A DNA stretch of 64,000 nt from an uncultured Bacilli bacterium (GCA_947629655.1 CANREL010000003.1:102789-166788), one strand, 5' to 3'; positions 1 to 9,225 are shown, counted from the first letter of the stretch. The notes: generated from the sequence alone by a model not told the origin. Made by a program: numbers and translations.

Positions 1-2
1 AA

Positions 3-41
3 GATATCGATAGATTTGTAAAAAAATTGAAGTTAAAATAA
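3..41 (+). CDS. C-terminal end of an upstream gene (partial)
   Basis: An open frame enters from the left edge and encodes a basic tail ending in KLKLK before a TAA stop. It is followed within a few bases by a perfect hairpin, as expected at the end of a gene. Too little is present to assign a function, and chance read-through is possible. Confidence 0.35.
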   Translation, partial: DIDRFVKKLKLK

Positions 42-47
42 CATAAA

Positions 48-70
48 AAAAGAAGATTTAATCTTCTTTT
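48..70. terminator. Bidirectional intrinsic terminator
   Basis: A perfect 10-bp inverted repeat (48-57 with 61-70, 3-nt loop) has A/T runs on both sides. It lies between the leftmost partial gene and the end of the minus-strand NPKTG protein gene and probably serves both. Confidence 0.75.
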
Positions 71-74
71 AATT

Positions 75-764
75 TTATATGTATTTTTTCTTTTTACTTA
101 CAACTATTACAGCGATAGCACCTAGAGCAACCATTCCACAAATTACATATGGAGTAGAGATACCAGTTTTTGGATTTGGATTTGTTGCTTTATCTTCACA
201 AGTTGTTTTAGTACCTTTAACTTCATAAACTCTTGCTGTCATGTATTCCCATTTAGTACTTCCCATTACAGTAACTTTAGGATCTTCAGCATTAACAGTA
301 ACGATGTAATATTTAGTTCCACAGAAGTCAGTATTCAATTTAATTTTTCCAACTATTGGACTATTGTAACACCAAAATTGCTTGCTTTGATATTTAGTAT
401 TAACTAAGTTTTCAAATGCTTTTATATCAGTATCAGCACTATCTTTACTAGCTTTTAATGCCGTCTCCTTAGCATCAATTTTATCTTGAGTAGCTTTGAA
501 TTCATCGTATACTGATTTACTTATTTCAGTCATTTTATAACTGATTGTTATGTCTTCTAGATTAACACCAGAATTATGTTCTGTTCCAGCATTTAAAACG
601 ATGTCATTTTCTCCATTCGTTAAAGTTTTAGGCATTTGAATGTTCCATTCATAGTCGAATAGGAAAGTATGTGAAGTGATAGCGTTGGTTGTTTTTGCTC
701 CTGCAAAGAAACTTACTACTCCTAAAAGTACTAGAGTCAATATTTTAAATCTTTTATTACTCAT
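75..764 (-). CDS. NPKTG-type sortase-anchored surface protein
   Basis: 229 aa secreted protein. Residues 1-28 form a signal peptide (basic start, hydrophobic core, small residues before the predicted cut). A soluble region of about 165 residues follows. The C-terminus is a classic cell-wall sorting signal: NPKTG at 197-201, a hydrophobic stretch, and a KKKK tail. NPKTG is the kind of motif used by class B sortases (Bacillus anthracis SrtB/IsdC is the known example). The middle matches no family I recognise; it holds a short Lys/Asp/Ala helical part and four Cys. The start follows a consensus AGGAGGA site. A class B sortase gene lies divergently next door, so this is its probable substrate (inference). 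The ligand or role is unknown. Confidence 0.8.
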   Translation of the reverse strand: MSNKRFKILTLVLLGVVSFFAGAKTTNAITSHTFLFDYEWNIQMPKTLTNGENDIVLNAGTEHNSGVNLEDITISYKMTEISKSVYDEFKATQDKIDAKETALKASKDSADTDIKAFENLVNTKYQSKQFWCYNSPIVGKIKLNTDFCGTKYYIVTVNAEDPKVTVMGSTKWEYMTARVYEVKGTKTTCEDKATNPNPKTGISTPYVICGMVALGAIAVIVVSKKKKYI

Positions 765-788
765 TTTTAGTCCTCCTTCTATAATAAA

Positions 789-817
789 ATCTTAGCACAA
801 TATTTTTTCTCTTTCAA
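789..817 (-). promoter_or_regulatory. Promoter of the NPKTG surface protein gene
   Basis: Read on the minus strand: TTGAAA, a 17-nt spacer and TAAGAT, placed just upstream of the AGGAGGA site of the surface protein gene. Confidence 0.5.
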
Positions 818-949
818 TACAATGATTTTATTTGTTTTTATTATGTGTAAAAAGTTTACATTTATGTATTGCTGTATATTGGTCATCTGTATTGTTTATA
901 CTATTTATGTGTGATAATATATTGTTAGTATGATAGGAGATGATGACAA

Positions 950-2584
950 TTGCATAAGATATTGATTGAAGTAAAGCAAAAAAGTTTGTCATTTTCTCTA
1001 TATGATTCCCATGGAAAAGTGGAAAATTTGAATGATACCAATGTCGTAAATACCGAAAAAATGGTATTTAGTGATACATATATAAATAATAATCTCGGAT
1101 TGATTAAATCATTTTTTAATTTGATCGTAATAAAGAAAGATATAAGTACTGTAAACATAAGTAGAAATGCTATATTTCCATTAGTATTTAGAATAGTTGA
1201 AGATATTCCCAATATTAAAGAAGTCAATCTATTAGAAGAAAAAACTATCAGTTATATAATATTTGAATATCTTTTAACTAGTAAATACATTGAAAAAGTT
1301 GATTGTTATTCGATTCCATCTTTTATGTTTGATAAGTTGGATATCGATAAAAACATGAAAATAAATTCGCGTTGTGAAGTACTTTTCTTGAGCAATTTCA
1401 TGGAGATGAATAGTTTCAATACTTATTCTGATGTCTATTATAAGAAAAATATTGATATCAAGGGTAAATTAGATAAAGTCGATTTAGAAGATATAGAAAC
1501 TTTTTTTAGATTTAATAATAATTTAAAAGTTATAAATTTGTATGGGGTTAATAAAACAGATATTGAATTCATTTTAGATATTATTAAATCTAATAATAAG
1601 AAGGGTATTAAGATAGTTTTAAATCAACAACAAAATGATAAACAGATAATAAGTTTATATGATGAAATTAGTGAAAAGCATAAGAAGTTATTTAAAGATA
1701 ACAATTTAAAATTAAAGATAAGTTATACTAAAGAATATCGTGATAAAAATACTTTAAAACAAGTTAATTTGAGCTTTTTAAGATTTATTTTAATATTATT
1801 TATTCTCTTATCCATAGCAGCTTCTCTAATCTTTTATTTCAAATATAAGGAAGATACTAATGATATAAATGAAGAAATTGATGATATCGATAAAGTAATT
1901 GATTTGAATGATATTGGTAATTTTATTGCCGAGGATGAAAAAATAGCTGAAGAAGAAGAGAAAGAGACACCAGTAGAAGATACTACTAAACCAGCTCCTT
2001 CAACACCTAATCCGTATTATCAAAAGTTTAAACAAGTATTTTCAGAATTGTTGAAAATTAATGATGAAACGGTTGGTTGGTTGAAAGTAAATGGTACTAA
2101 TATAAATTATCCAGTTACGAAACATAAGGACAATTCATATTATTTGGATCACAGTTATTACAAACAAAAAAATAGCCATGGTTGGATATTCATGGACTAT
2201 CGCAATCGAATTGATGTTCTTGATAAGAATACGATTATTTATGGACATAGAAATAATTATGGTGTCATGTTTGCCAATTTAAAAAATGTTTTGGAAAAGA
2301 AATGGTACACGAATAAAAATAATCAAATAATTACATTTAATACACTAAATGCTAATATGAAGTGGCAAGTATTTTCTATTTATACTTTGAAAGATACTAA
2401 TGACTATTTAATAAATAATTTCACTAGTGATGTAACTTATAGCAATTTTATTAAAAAGATTAAGGGTAGAAGTATATATGACTTTAAAGTCGATGTTGGT
2501 GTAAACGATAATATTTTAACTTTATCAACTTGTTATAATAATGCTGAATACAGATTAGTAGTTCATGCTAAATTAATAAAATGA
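950..2584 (+). CDS. Class B sortase with a long cytoplasmic N-terminal extension
   Basis: 544 aa membrane transpeptidase predicted to attach NPKTG proteins to peptidoglycan. The C-terminal domain (about 355-544) has the sortase catalytic set: His433 in YGHRN, Cys528 in TLSTC, Arg535. A single membrane segment lies at about 277-297, followed by an acidic, Pro/Thr-containing linker (about 300-352). Residues 1-275 are a predicted cytoplasmic region I do not recognise. Usual class B sortases are about 220-280 aa with a very short N-terminus, so this extension is unusual. The start is a TTG at 950 behind a TAGGAGATGA site. It is divergent from the only sorting-signal protein in the window, implying a dedicated pair. 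Confidence 0.85.
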   Translation: MHKILIEVKQKSLSFSLYDSHGKVENLNDTNVVNTEKMVFSDTYINNNLGLIKSFFNLIVIKKDISTVNISRNAIFPLVFRIVEDIPNIKEVNLLEEKTISYIIFEYLLTSKYIEKVDCYSIPSFMFDKLDIDKNMKINSRCEVLFLSNFMEMNSFNTYSDVYYKKNIDIKGKLDKVDLEDIETFFRFNNNLKVINLYGVNKTDIEFILDIIKSNNKKGIKIVLNQQQNDKQIISLYDEISEKHKKLFKDNNLKLKISYTKEYRDKNTLKQVNLSFLRFILILFILLSIAASLIFYFKYKEDTNDINEEIDDIDKVIDLNDIGNFIAEDEKIAEEEEKETPVEDTTKPAPSTPNPYYQKFKQVFSELLKINDETVGWLKVNGTNINYPVTKHKDNSYYLDHSYYKQKNSHGWIFMDYRNRIDVLDKNTIIYGHRNNYGVMFANLKNVLEKKWYTNKNNQIITFNTLNANMKWQVFSIYTLKDTNDYLINNFTSDVTYSNFIKKIKGRSIYDFKVDVGVNDNILTLSTCYNNAEYRLVVHAKLIK

Positions 2585-2610
2585 GGAAACATTTTCATGT
2601 TTCCTTTTTT
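2585..2610 (+). terminator. Intrinsic terminator after the sortase gene
   Basis: An 8-bp stem (2585-2592 with 2597-2604) is followed by a T-run. It lies between convergent genes. Confidence 0.8.
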
Positions 2611-3643
2611 ATCTACTATTATTCATCACATTTACGATTTCATATAATTTATATATTTCTTCATATATTTTATAGATGTTATCAAATTCTTTGTCATTGC
2701 GCTTGATATAAAGATTTTTATCCAATATATTTTCAAAGGTTATGCCTTCAATGAATATGGCATAACGCCCATCAGGTTTAAAAATGATATATTTTTTATT
2801 TTTGATTATTTTATCCAGTTCATTTATTTTTTCCATCATTGGTAGAGTTAAAATCATTCTAGTTTTTATCTCATCATTACTATAAACAGTATATTTTTTT
2901 GATAGTTCATCGTTTTCTAGATATATTTCATGACCTTTAATATCGAAGTAGCGATTAATTTTATTATTAATCGTTTTATCTTTGATACGATTTGGTACCA
3001 TTTGAATTAAAATATCATTATTTCTATTTATTTCAGAACCGATATAACAACCGTTAAAAATATCTTTTTTTATTTTAGTTTTATATGATCGTAAAAACTT
3101 TCTATTTCCGATGTAAAAATATTCTTCTTTGTATTTTTCTGTAAAAGTATAAATATTCATATCAGCCATTATGACTGTTCTATCATCTAATTGTGATTGA
3201 ATGAAATTGGCACCAGTATAATTTATTTCTTCTAAATTGAATAGTTCAGTCTTTTCAAAAGAATCTTTACTGATGCGATTATTTGGTAAAACTCTAGCTT
3301 CTTCATCACTCGATATCAAAGTTATGATATCATCTAATATTTTATATTTGATCTCTTTAATTATTTCTTTGTTATTATCACGATAAAGAACTTTAATAAA
3401 GATGATAATTCCAATATTGTAAACTATTGTAACGGCGATGAATAATAAGAGATACTCTTTTTTAAAAAAGAAAATCCAAAAGAGAATAGTTGGTAATATT
3501 GAAAAAATGATATTTGAAAAAATAGAGTAAAGTTTGTTTCTTTGACTAATATGATCTATTTCTTTATAGTATTCATCTAAAATATCTCTATATAATTCAT
3601 CATAAAAGTTTTTAAATAAAGACTTATTATTCATATCTTTCAC
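2609..3643 (-). CDS. DUF3137-like membrane protein
   Basis: 344 aa protein with two adjacent membrane segments at about 41-82 and a large soluble C-terminal part. The sequence around KKYTVYSNDEIKTRMILT, followed by a conserved PMMEKINEL helix, matches the characteristic core of DUF3137 proteins as I remember them (VYSDDQVEARYLLTP-like). The family's function is unknown; members are often annotated as membrane-bound with a cytosolic beta-rich domain. The gene is alone on the minus strand, convergent with the sortase gene and divergent from the thioredoxin-like gene. The start sits behind a GGTGA site. Confidence 0.65.
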   Translation of the reverse strand: MKDMNNKSLFKNFYDELYRDILDEYYKEIDHISQRNKLYSIFSNIIFSILPTILFWIFFFKKEYLLLFIAVTIVYNIGIIIFIKVLYRDNNKEIIKEIKYKILDDIITLISSDEEARVLPNNRISKDSFEKTELFNLEEINYTGANFIQSQLDDRTVIMADMNIYTFTEKYKEEYFYIGNRKFLRSYKTKIKKDIFNGCYIGSEINRNNDILIQMVPNRIKDKTINNKINRYFDIKGHEIYLENDELSKKYTVYSNDEIKTRMILTLPMMEKINELDKIIKNKKYIIFKPDGRYAIFIEGITFENILDKNLYIKRNDKEFDNIYKIYEEIYKLYEIVNVMNNSR

Positions 3644-3725
3644 CTATCTTTTTTATTATATCATAAATAGTATTATTTATTGAAAATTTATTTGCGATGT
3701 ATTATAATTTTTCTAGGTGATGGTA

Positions 3726-4472
3726 ATGAAACTAGATTTGAAAATAGATAAATTTAAGATGATCATATGCATGATTTGTGTGATTGTTTTAATATTTGCG
3801 GTCATATATAAATCAGATGATTTGAGAGCTACTTTTTTACATGAAGAGAAAGAAACTACTGAAGATGATGCGATTAAATTTAAAAAAGAATATGAAGAGC
3901 TTAATGATACTAAAAACCCTAGTGGAAAAACTTATCCAAAAGTTGAAATATCAGAAAGTAATCCCGTTAAATATAGTAATGCTAAAGAGATAATTAAAGT
4001 TTTAGATAGTGGAACGGGAATAATCTATTTAGGTTATCCAAAATGTCCATGGTGTCGCAATGCTGTTCCAATTTTAATGCAAGCAGCAAGTGATTTGGGA
4101 ATTGAAAAAGTTTATTACATGAACATGTATGATGAACGTGATGAATACGGAGTAGAAGATGGTGAACTCGTTTTAAAAAAGAGTGGAACTGATCAATACA
4201 AACAATTGTTAAAAGCTCTTGATGAAGTTTTAGATGACTACGTTGTCGAAGATGAGGATGGTAAAGAATATGAAACTGGTGAGAAAAGAATTTATGTTCC
4301 TTACGTCATCTTTGTAAGAGATGGTGAGATAGTTGGAATCCATGATGATACAGTTGAGTCACAAAAGGATCCTTATGTAGCATTGACAAAAAAACAAAAA
4401 GAAGAACTATATGATATCTATACTGATTACATTCATAAAGTTCTAGATGATATTTGTGATGAAAGATGCTAG
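3726..4472 (+). CDS. Membrane-anchored thioredoxin-fold protein (CPWC)
   Basis: 248 aa. An N-terminal anchor at about 9-29 is followed by an acidic linker and a thioredoxin-like domain with the redox motif CPWC within YPKCPWCRNA. A later VPYV likely carries the cis-Pro of the fold. Such proteins act outside the membrane in thiol exchange or disulfide formation. The insertion between the active-site helix and the cis-Pro strand is long and acidic. The start is the ATG at 3726, 5 nt after AGGTGA; earlier GTG and ATG codons overlap that site. A TATAAT at 3703-3708 predicts a transcript beginning almost at the ribosome site. Specific partners are unknown. Confidence 0.7.
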   Translation: MKLDLKIDKFKMIICMICVIVLIFAVIYKSDDLRATFLHEEKETTEDDAIKFKKEYEELNDTKNPSGKTYPKVEISESNPVKYSNAKEIIKVLDSGTGIIYLGYPKCPWCRNAVPILMQAASDLGIEKVYYMNMYDERDEYGVEDGELVLKKSGTDQYKQLLKALDEVLDDYVVEDEDGKEYETGEKRIYVPYVIFVRDGEIVGIHDDTVESQKDPYVALTKKQKEELYDIYTDYIHKVLDDICDERC

Positions 4473-4486
4473 GCATCTTTTTTATT
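4462..4486 (+). terminator. Intrinsic terminator overlapping the stop of the thioredoxin-like gene
   Basis: An 8-bp stem (4462-4469 with 4473-4480) encloses the stop codon and is followed by a T-rich run. Confidence 0.75.
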
Positions 4487-4514
4487 TGACATAATTTTTA
4501 TGAATTGGTATATT
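4486..4514 (+). promoter_or_regulatory. Sigma-A type promoter
   Basis: TTGACA (4486-4491), a 17-nt spacer and TATATT (4509-4514). It starts inside the tail of the preceding terminator and drives the zinc-ribbon membrane protein and probably the transglutaminase gene. Confidence 0.7.
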
Positions 4515-4548
4515 TAATTAGAATGTGTTGTTGATTGGAGGGGAGAAT

Positions 4549-5187
4549 ATGAAAAATTTAGATAAAAGAAATATGCCCATTTACATAATAGTTTTATCTT
4601 TGATATTTATATTCCCTTTAGGTATATATTACATTGTTTTAAAAGTTCAAAACAATTTAAAAAATATTAAAAAGTACGCTAAAATATTGAGATTGTTAGG
4701 TATTATTGGAGTTGTTTTCATCGTATTATATTTTATTAAAAATTATAGTGTTTACGTATCACTAATCGATAGTCATATGAATCTTGACATGTATAATTTC
4801 AATTTTATATATACTTATATCTATTCTTTTATGGTGACGATAAGTTGTCTTGTCGGAAGTATTATTTTGAATAATAAGTGTGATAAATTAGTTATATATA
4901 CGGAGTTTATAAATGTGCGTCACATTAAAGATTTAGATTTGATAATGAATGAGACCCAAGAAGAAGAAGAAGTTGTTAAAGATACGATTAATAAGTTAAT
5001 TGAAACGAAACATTTGATGAATGTCAAATTGGTAAATAATCATATTGTTTCCACAAAAACTGTTGATAAAAATACTACTAAAGAATTAGTTAAATGTAAA
5101 ACTTGTGGAAATGTCGAAGTACTTGATAGAGATAGAGTACGATGTGATTTTTGTCTTAGAAAATTGAGTAAAAAAGATAGAGTTTAG
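4549..5187 (+). CDS. Four-TM-type membrane protein with C-terminal zinc ribbon
   Basis: 212 aa. Hydrophobic segments at roughly 8-29, 41-61 and 77-105 form a small membrane domain. The cytoplasmic tail ends in a zinc ribbon of the form CxxC-x14-CxxC (CKTCG ... CDFC). I do not recognise the family. The start is the ATG at 4549 behind a strong GGAGGGGAGA site; the upstream in-frame starts have no site. The stop is two bases before the next gene, so it is co-transcribed with the transglutaminase-like gene. Function unknown. Confidence 0.6.
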   Translation: MKNLDKRNMPIYIIVLSLIFIFPLGIYYIVLKVQNNLKNIKKYAKILRLLGIIGVVFIVLYFIKNYSVYVSLIDSHMNLDMYNFNFIYTYIYSFMVTISCLVGSIILNNKCDKLVIYTEFINVRHIKDLDLIMNETQEEEEVVKDTINKLIETKHLMNVKLVNNHIVSTKTVDKNTTKELVKCKTCGNVEVLDRDRVRCDFCLRKLSKKDRV

Positions 5188-5188
5188 T

Positions 5189-6127
5189 ATGGATGAATAT
5201 TTAAAAGAAAAAGATAAAAGAATAGCTTATGGTAGAAAAGAGAAAAAAATATTGCGCATATTTGTTTTAAGCGTGATTTTTTTGATTTTTGGCATGTATA
5301 TATTTGATGATTATTTCAGACCTGTCAAAGTTGATGAGAGAATTGATAAAAATTCTATTCATTATGCGACTGATCTATATTATAGTGATGGTAGATATTA
5401 TGATAAATATTTAAATAAACAAGAAAAAAAGTTTTATTTAAAAATGTTTAAAGATTTGAAAAAGGTAAAGAAAAAGACAACTTTTAAATATGAAGATTAT
5501 CAATGTAATAATTTTGGTGAATGCTTTCAAATGTTAGTTAAGGTATATGATGTCATTTTGATGGAACATCCTGATCTATTTTGGTATCGCGTATCGCAAG
5601 TTGAAGAATATGATGATACTACTTTTGTAGTTAGACATGATTATGTGACGACCAATAAACTTACTATTAAAATGACAGAGCGAAAGTTACTCAGAAGAAT
5701 TGATGAGTTAGCTAAAAAACTCCGACGTAAGAATGATTATGATACGATTAAGCGAGTATATACTTGGTTGGGTAAGGATAAAGATTACAGTTTTCTCATA
5801 ACAAGAAAAGATGGGACAGCTTGGAGTGCATTATTATCTGATGATAGTGTATGTGCAGGATTTGCTGCGGCTAGTCAGTTGTTGTTTCAACGTCTAAATA
5901 TCGATTCAATGTTAGTAGTTGGTAATACTACTGATGCTCATGCTTGGAATTTTGTAAAACTAGATGATGGATATTACTGGTATGATTCAACTGTTGGTGG
6001 GTCATTAGAATATGAAGATGCGAAATTCTATGACGGGTTATTTTTTGAAAATATCGATTATAAATACACTGTTAGTATAATCGATCTAGGAGATATAAAA
6101 TTTGGTAGTAAATACATTGAGAGGTAG
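5189..6127 (+). CDS. Membrane-anchored transglutaminase-like (papain-fold) protein
   Basis: 312 aa. An N-terminal anchor at about 23-42 is followed by an extracytoplasmic region and a C-terminal transglutaminase-like core. The catalytic triad is visible: Cys222 in DSVCAGFA, His251 in DAHAWN, Asp266 in WYDST. Bacterial members act as cysteine proteases or crosslinkers at the envelope; the substrate cannot be read from sequence. The ATG follows the previous stop directly and its ribosome site (AGATAGAG) is weak, suggesting translational coupling. Confidence 0.75.
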   Translation: MDEYLKEKDKRIAYGRKEKKILRIFVLSVIFLIFGMYIFDDYFRPVKVDERIDKNSIHYATDLYYSDGRYYDKYLNKQEKKFYLKMFKDLKKVKKKTTFKYEDYQCNNFGECFQMLVKVYDVILMEHPDLFWYRVSQVEEYDDTTFVVRHDYVTTNKLTIKMTERKLLRRIDELAKKLRRKNDYDTIKRVYTWLGKDKDYSFLITRKDGTAWSALLSDDSVCAGFAAASQLLFQRLNIDSMLVVGNTTDAHAWNFVKLDDGYYWYDSTVGGSLEYEDAKFYDGLFFENIDYKYTVSIIDLGDIKFGSKYIER

Positions 6128-6141
6128 CACTCTCTTTTTTT
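6119..6141 (+). terminator. Weak intrinsic terminator
   Basis: A 5-bp GAGAG/CTCTC stem with 6-nt loop, overlapping the stop of the transglutaminase gene, is followed by a seven-T run. Confidence 0.55.
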
Positions 6142-6152
6142 ATGTCATATAT

Positions 6153-6179
6153 TATAATAGCTTTTTTTAGAAGAGGTGA
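6153..6179 (+). promoter_or_regulatory. feoAB -10 box and ribosome site
   Basis: TATAAT (6153-6158) lies shortly after the previous terminator, and GAGGTGA (6173-6179) precedes the feoA start. No clear Fur-type inverted repeat was recognised. Confidence 0.45.
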
Positions 6180-6182
6180 CAT

Positions 6183-6419
6183 ATGAATAAATTATCTTTA
6201 AAAGATATTTTAATTGATGAAAAAGCTTATGTGTTGAAGATAGATACAAATAGTGATATAAAAAGAAGACTTTTGGATATAGGTCTCAGTAGAAATACTG
6301 TTGTCGTGCCACTTTTCAATAGCCTCAGTGGGGGAATTAGAGCGTATAAGATAAGAAATTCTATAATAGCTCTTCGCGATAGTGACGCTGCAAATATTTT
6401 GGTGAGGCGAACTCTATGA
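6183..6419 (+). CDS. feoA: Ferrous iron transport protein A
   Basis: 78 aa, the normal size for FeoA, a small SH3-like cytoplasmic partner of FeoB. The family's conserved RRLLDIGLSRNT stretch and a C-terminal strand with LRDSDAANILV are visible. It overlaps feoB by four bases (ATGA), so the two are translationally coupled. FeoA is thought to regulate or assemble the FeoB Fe(II) importer. Confidence 0.85.
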   Translation: MNKLSLKDILIDEKAYVLKIDTNSDIKRRLLDIGLSRNTVVVPLFNSLSGGIRAYKIRNSIIALRDSDAANILVRRTL

Positions 6420-8482
6420 AAAAAATAAAAATTGGTTTAGCTGGTAATCCCAATGTCGGTAAGAGTACGATTTTTAATTATTTGACTAATTCTAATCAAC
6501 ATACGGGGAATTGGGCAGGTAAAACTGTTGAAAATAAAGTGGGAATAATGAAAAATCGTGGTGATACATATATGATTTATGATTTACCAGGAACTTATTC
6601 ACTATTACCACATTCTGAAGAAGAAAAAGTTGCGCGTGATTTTTTAGTCTTTGAAGAATATGATTTTAATGTCGTCGTCTGTGATGCTTCTTCATTACTC
6701 AGAAATTTGAATTTAGTTTTACAATTGAAAGAGATTAATAAAGATTTAGTTCTCTGTTTAAATCTCATTGATGAAGCTAAGAAAAAGAATGTTGTAGTGG
6801 ATCGAGAAAAACTTGAAGAAATGTTAGGAATAACAGTAATTGAGTGTTGTGCACATGATAAAAGTTCTTTGAAGAATTTAAAGAATGAATTGATAAAACA
6901 TGGCAATAATTTAAAGAATAAAAGTAGTAATCAAGTAGCGATTGTCTATCCGGAGGTTATAGAGAAAGCGATTAATTCACTTAGCTTTCGTCTATTAAAT
7001 TACAATATTCCAGTCAATAACAGATGGTTAGCGCTCAATATTTTACGTGGTGATGAAGTAATAATAGATAAAGTTAATGCCATGATTGGAAAAAATATTA
7101 TTGATGATGAGATAATTAAGATTTTAGATGATTTTAAATTTTGCTTATTGCAAGAAGATATCTTGATTAATGAGATAGATGATATCATTGTGGATGCGAT
7201 TAATGATCGCGCTAATTACATATATGAACATGTCGTCAGGGTTGGTAAAGCAAGTTTTAAAGAAAAATATTTAGATAGGATATTCACTAGTAAAGTATTG
7301 GGAATTCCCATAATGCTTTTATTTTTGGGATTGATTTTCTTATTGACGATTAAGATTAGTAATTATCCATCAGAATGGCTCTTTTCGCTTTTTGCAAAAT
7401 TAGAAGAGATTTTAAAAGGTTGTCTCGTCGATTTAAGGGTTCCTAAAATAATTAGTGACATGTTGATAAATGGCGTCTATAAAGTTACCACTTGGGTAAT
7501 AAGTGTCATGTTGCCACCAATGATGATCTTCTTTCCACTTTTTACACTTCTAGAAGAATTTGGTTATTTGCCAAGAATTGCTTTTAACTTAGATGGAGTG
7601 TTTAGAAGATGTTCTTCTTGCGGTAAACAATCACTGACGATGGCGATGGGGTTTGGATGTAATTGTGTCGGAATTACGGGAGCGCGTATCATCGATTCCA
7701 AAAGAGAGCGATTGATAGCCATTCTAACTAATTGTTTCATTCCTTGTAATGGTAAATTTCCAACAATTATTGCAATCATTACGATGTTTTTCGTCGGTTT
7801 GAATACTAGTTTTAAATCTTTGATATTATCGACAGGTATTCTCTTATTAATCGTCTTATTAGGAGTATTCATGACTTTTTTAATATCTAAGGTGTTATCA
7901 AAAACTTTACTTGCTGGTTATCCATCTTCTTTTGTCTTAGAACTCACACCATACAGACGACCACGAATTGTCAAAACTTTTATCACATCAATATTTGATC
8001 GAACACTATTTGTTCTTTTTAGAGCGATAACAGTAGCAATACCAGCTGGTTTTATAATATGGTTATTAGCTAATATTGATATTGGCGGAGTCAGCATTTT
8101 AAATAATCTAGTCAATTTTTTTGATCCATTTGGCAGATTGTTTGGTGTCGATGGAGTCATCATCGTTGCCTTCATTTTAGGATTTCCAGCTAATGAAATA
8201 ATAATGCCAATAATTCTCATGTGTTATTTAAATACTGGAACATTAGTTGAGTATAACAGTTTGATAGAATTAAAGACGTTGTTAATTGATAATGGTTGGA
8301 CGATCATGACCGCTATATCAGTCATAATTCTTTTCATCATGCACTATCCATGTTCAACAGCTTGTCTGACGATAAAAAAAGAAACAGATTCTTGGTGGTA
8401 TACTTTTTTAGCTTGTTTAATACCTACGATTTGTGGTCTATTGATCTGTTTTGTCATCAACATGTTTGGCACTTTGCTGTAA
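6416..8482 (+). CDS. feoB: Ferrous iron transport GTPase/permease FeoB
   Basis: 688 aa. The N-terminal G domain has G1 GNPNVGKST (10-18), G3 DLPG (about 56-59) and G4 NLID (about 116). It is followed by the helical GDI-like region and a membrane permease from about 290. The permease contains the two Gate regions, the first around GFGCNCVGITG and a second conserved Cys-Asn segment IPCNGKFPTI. It imports Fe(II). Length is in the normal range. It sits directly after feoA, with no FeoC gene seen. Confidence 0.93.
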   Translation: MKKIKIGLAGNPNVGKSTIFNYLTNSNQHTGNWAGKTVENKVGIMKNRGDTYMIYDLPGTYSLLPHSEEEKVARDFLVFEEYDFNVVVCDASSLLRNLNLVLQLKEINKDLVLCLNLIDEAKKKNVVVDREKLEEMLGITVIECCAHDKSSLKNLKNELIKHGNNLKNKSSNQVAIVYPEVIEKAINSLSFRLLNYNIPVNNRWLALNILRGDEVIIDKVNAMIGKNIIDDEIIKILDDFKFCLLQEDILINEIDDIIVDAINDRANYIYEHVVRVGKASFKEKYLDRIFTSKVLGIPIMLLFLGLIFLLTIKISNYPSEWLFSLFAKLEEILKGCLVDLRVPKIISDMLINGVYKVTTWVISVMLPPMMIFFPLFTLLEEFGYLPRIAFNLDGVFRRCSSCGKQSLTMAMGFGCNCVGITGARIIDSKRERLIAILTNCFIPCNGKFPTIIAIITMFFVGLNTSFKSLILSTGILLLIVLLGVFMTFLISKVLSKTLLAGYPSSFVLELTPYRRPRIVKTFITSIFDRTLFVLFRAITVAIPAGFIIWLLANIDIGGVSILNNLVNFFDPFGRLFGVDGVIIVAFILGFPANEIIMPIILMCYLNTGTLVEYNSLIELKTLLIDNGWTIMTAISVIILFIMHYPCSTACLTIKKETDSWWYTFLACLIPTICGLLICFVINMFGTLL

Positions 8483-8488
8483 ATGTGT

Positions 8489-8509
8489 TATAATAGCGAG
8501 CTGTGGTGA
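8489..8509 (+). promoter_or_regulatory. -10 box and ribosome site for the gene at 8514
   Basis: TATAAT at 8489-8494 and GGTGA at 8505-8509, five bases before the ATG. The predicted leader is only about 13 nt. Confidence 0.45.
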
Positions 8510-8513
8510 CGTT

Positions 8514-9161
8514 ATGTTAAATTTAAAAGATTGTTATTTTCATTCTATAATATGTAATGGTGATAAAGTTTTAGAAATAGCTGATTCAATTTTTAAAGAT
8601 GGTAAAATCATGTCTTTACAAAGAAGTGGTTTAAAAACAGATAATGATATTAGAATGAATAAAAAAGATGAGATATGTTTGAGTAAAAAAGGGAGATTTT
8701 CTTTTTTCTATTCAGGAGCTTATGACATGTTTGTGCTTCGCAATTTGAGCTTTGTCATAAAGGGTAACTTACCAGAAGTTTATAAACCAAAGTTTATTCC
8801 TTTTTCTCAAACACTCATCACTGATTCCAAATATATCGATTCTGGTCTTACTGATTTACGCGATGAATTTAGAACTAAAAGAGATATTTCGTTAGATGAT
8901 GTGACAGCGCTGACCATTCCTTGTAGGGATATCTTAGAAAGTGATGTCTGTTATGCATTATTCTTTTTTAGAGGTAATATTCTCAATTTACGCCATTATC
9001 GCGTCAGTGAAGAAGTACGACTTCAAGATTTGAAAAAATTTTATGAAGCATTATCACAGAAGATGAGTGAACACAAGATAAATATTCCCATTTATGATTT
9101 AAATTCAAAGACAGAGATTACTTCTTCTGCTGACATTCAAAAGATTAAGAAAAAGATTTAA
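8514..9161 (+). CDS. Conserved-looking hypothetical protein
   Basis: 215 aa soluble protein with no signal peptide or membrane segment. I do not recognise the family. Visible traits are mixed alpha/beta composition, an N-terminal part rich in Lys/Asp and a C-terminal charged helix. The start is the ATG at 8514 behind GGTGA; longer in-frame starts would overlap feoB and lack a ribosome site. It has its own likely promoter, and a hairpin-plus-T-run follows it, so it is probably a single-gene unit. Confidence 0.55.
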   Translation: MLNLKDCYFHSIICNGDKVLEIADSIFKDGKIMSLQRSGLKTDNDIRMNKKDEICLSKKGRFSFFYSGAYDMFVLRNLSFVIKGNLPEVYKPKFIPFSQTLITDSKYIDSGLTDLRDEFRTKRDISLDDVTALTIPCRDILESDVCYALFFFRGNILNLRHYRVSEEVRLQDLKKFYEALSQKMSEHKINIPIYDLNSKTEITSSADIQKIKKKI

Positions 9162-9225
9162 AGTTACTAATAGTGACTTTTTTTCTTTTTTATAGTAAAA
9201 TTAAAAACAGTTTTGAGGTGATAGA

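Noticed and set aside
925..1227. Minus-strand open frame opposite the sortase N-terminus
   Set aside because: It is opposite a real gene, has no ribosome site, and its hydrophobic make-up is what antisense of A/T-rich code gives.
8296..8493. Open frame overlapping the 3' end of feoB
   Set aside because: It lies in another frame of an unmistakable FeoB protein and has no ribosome site.
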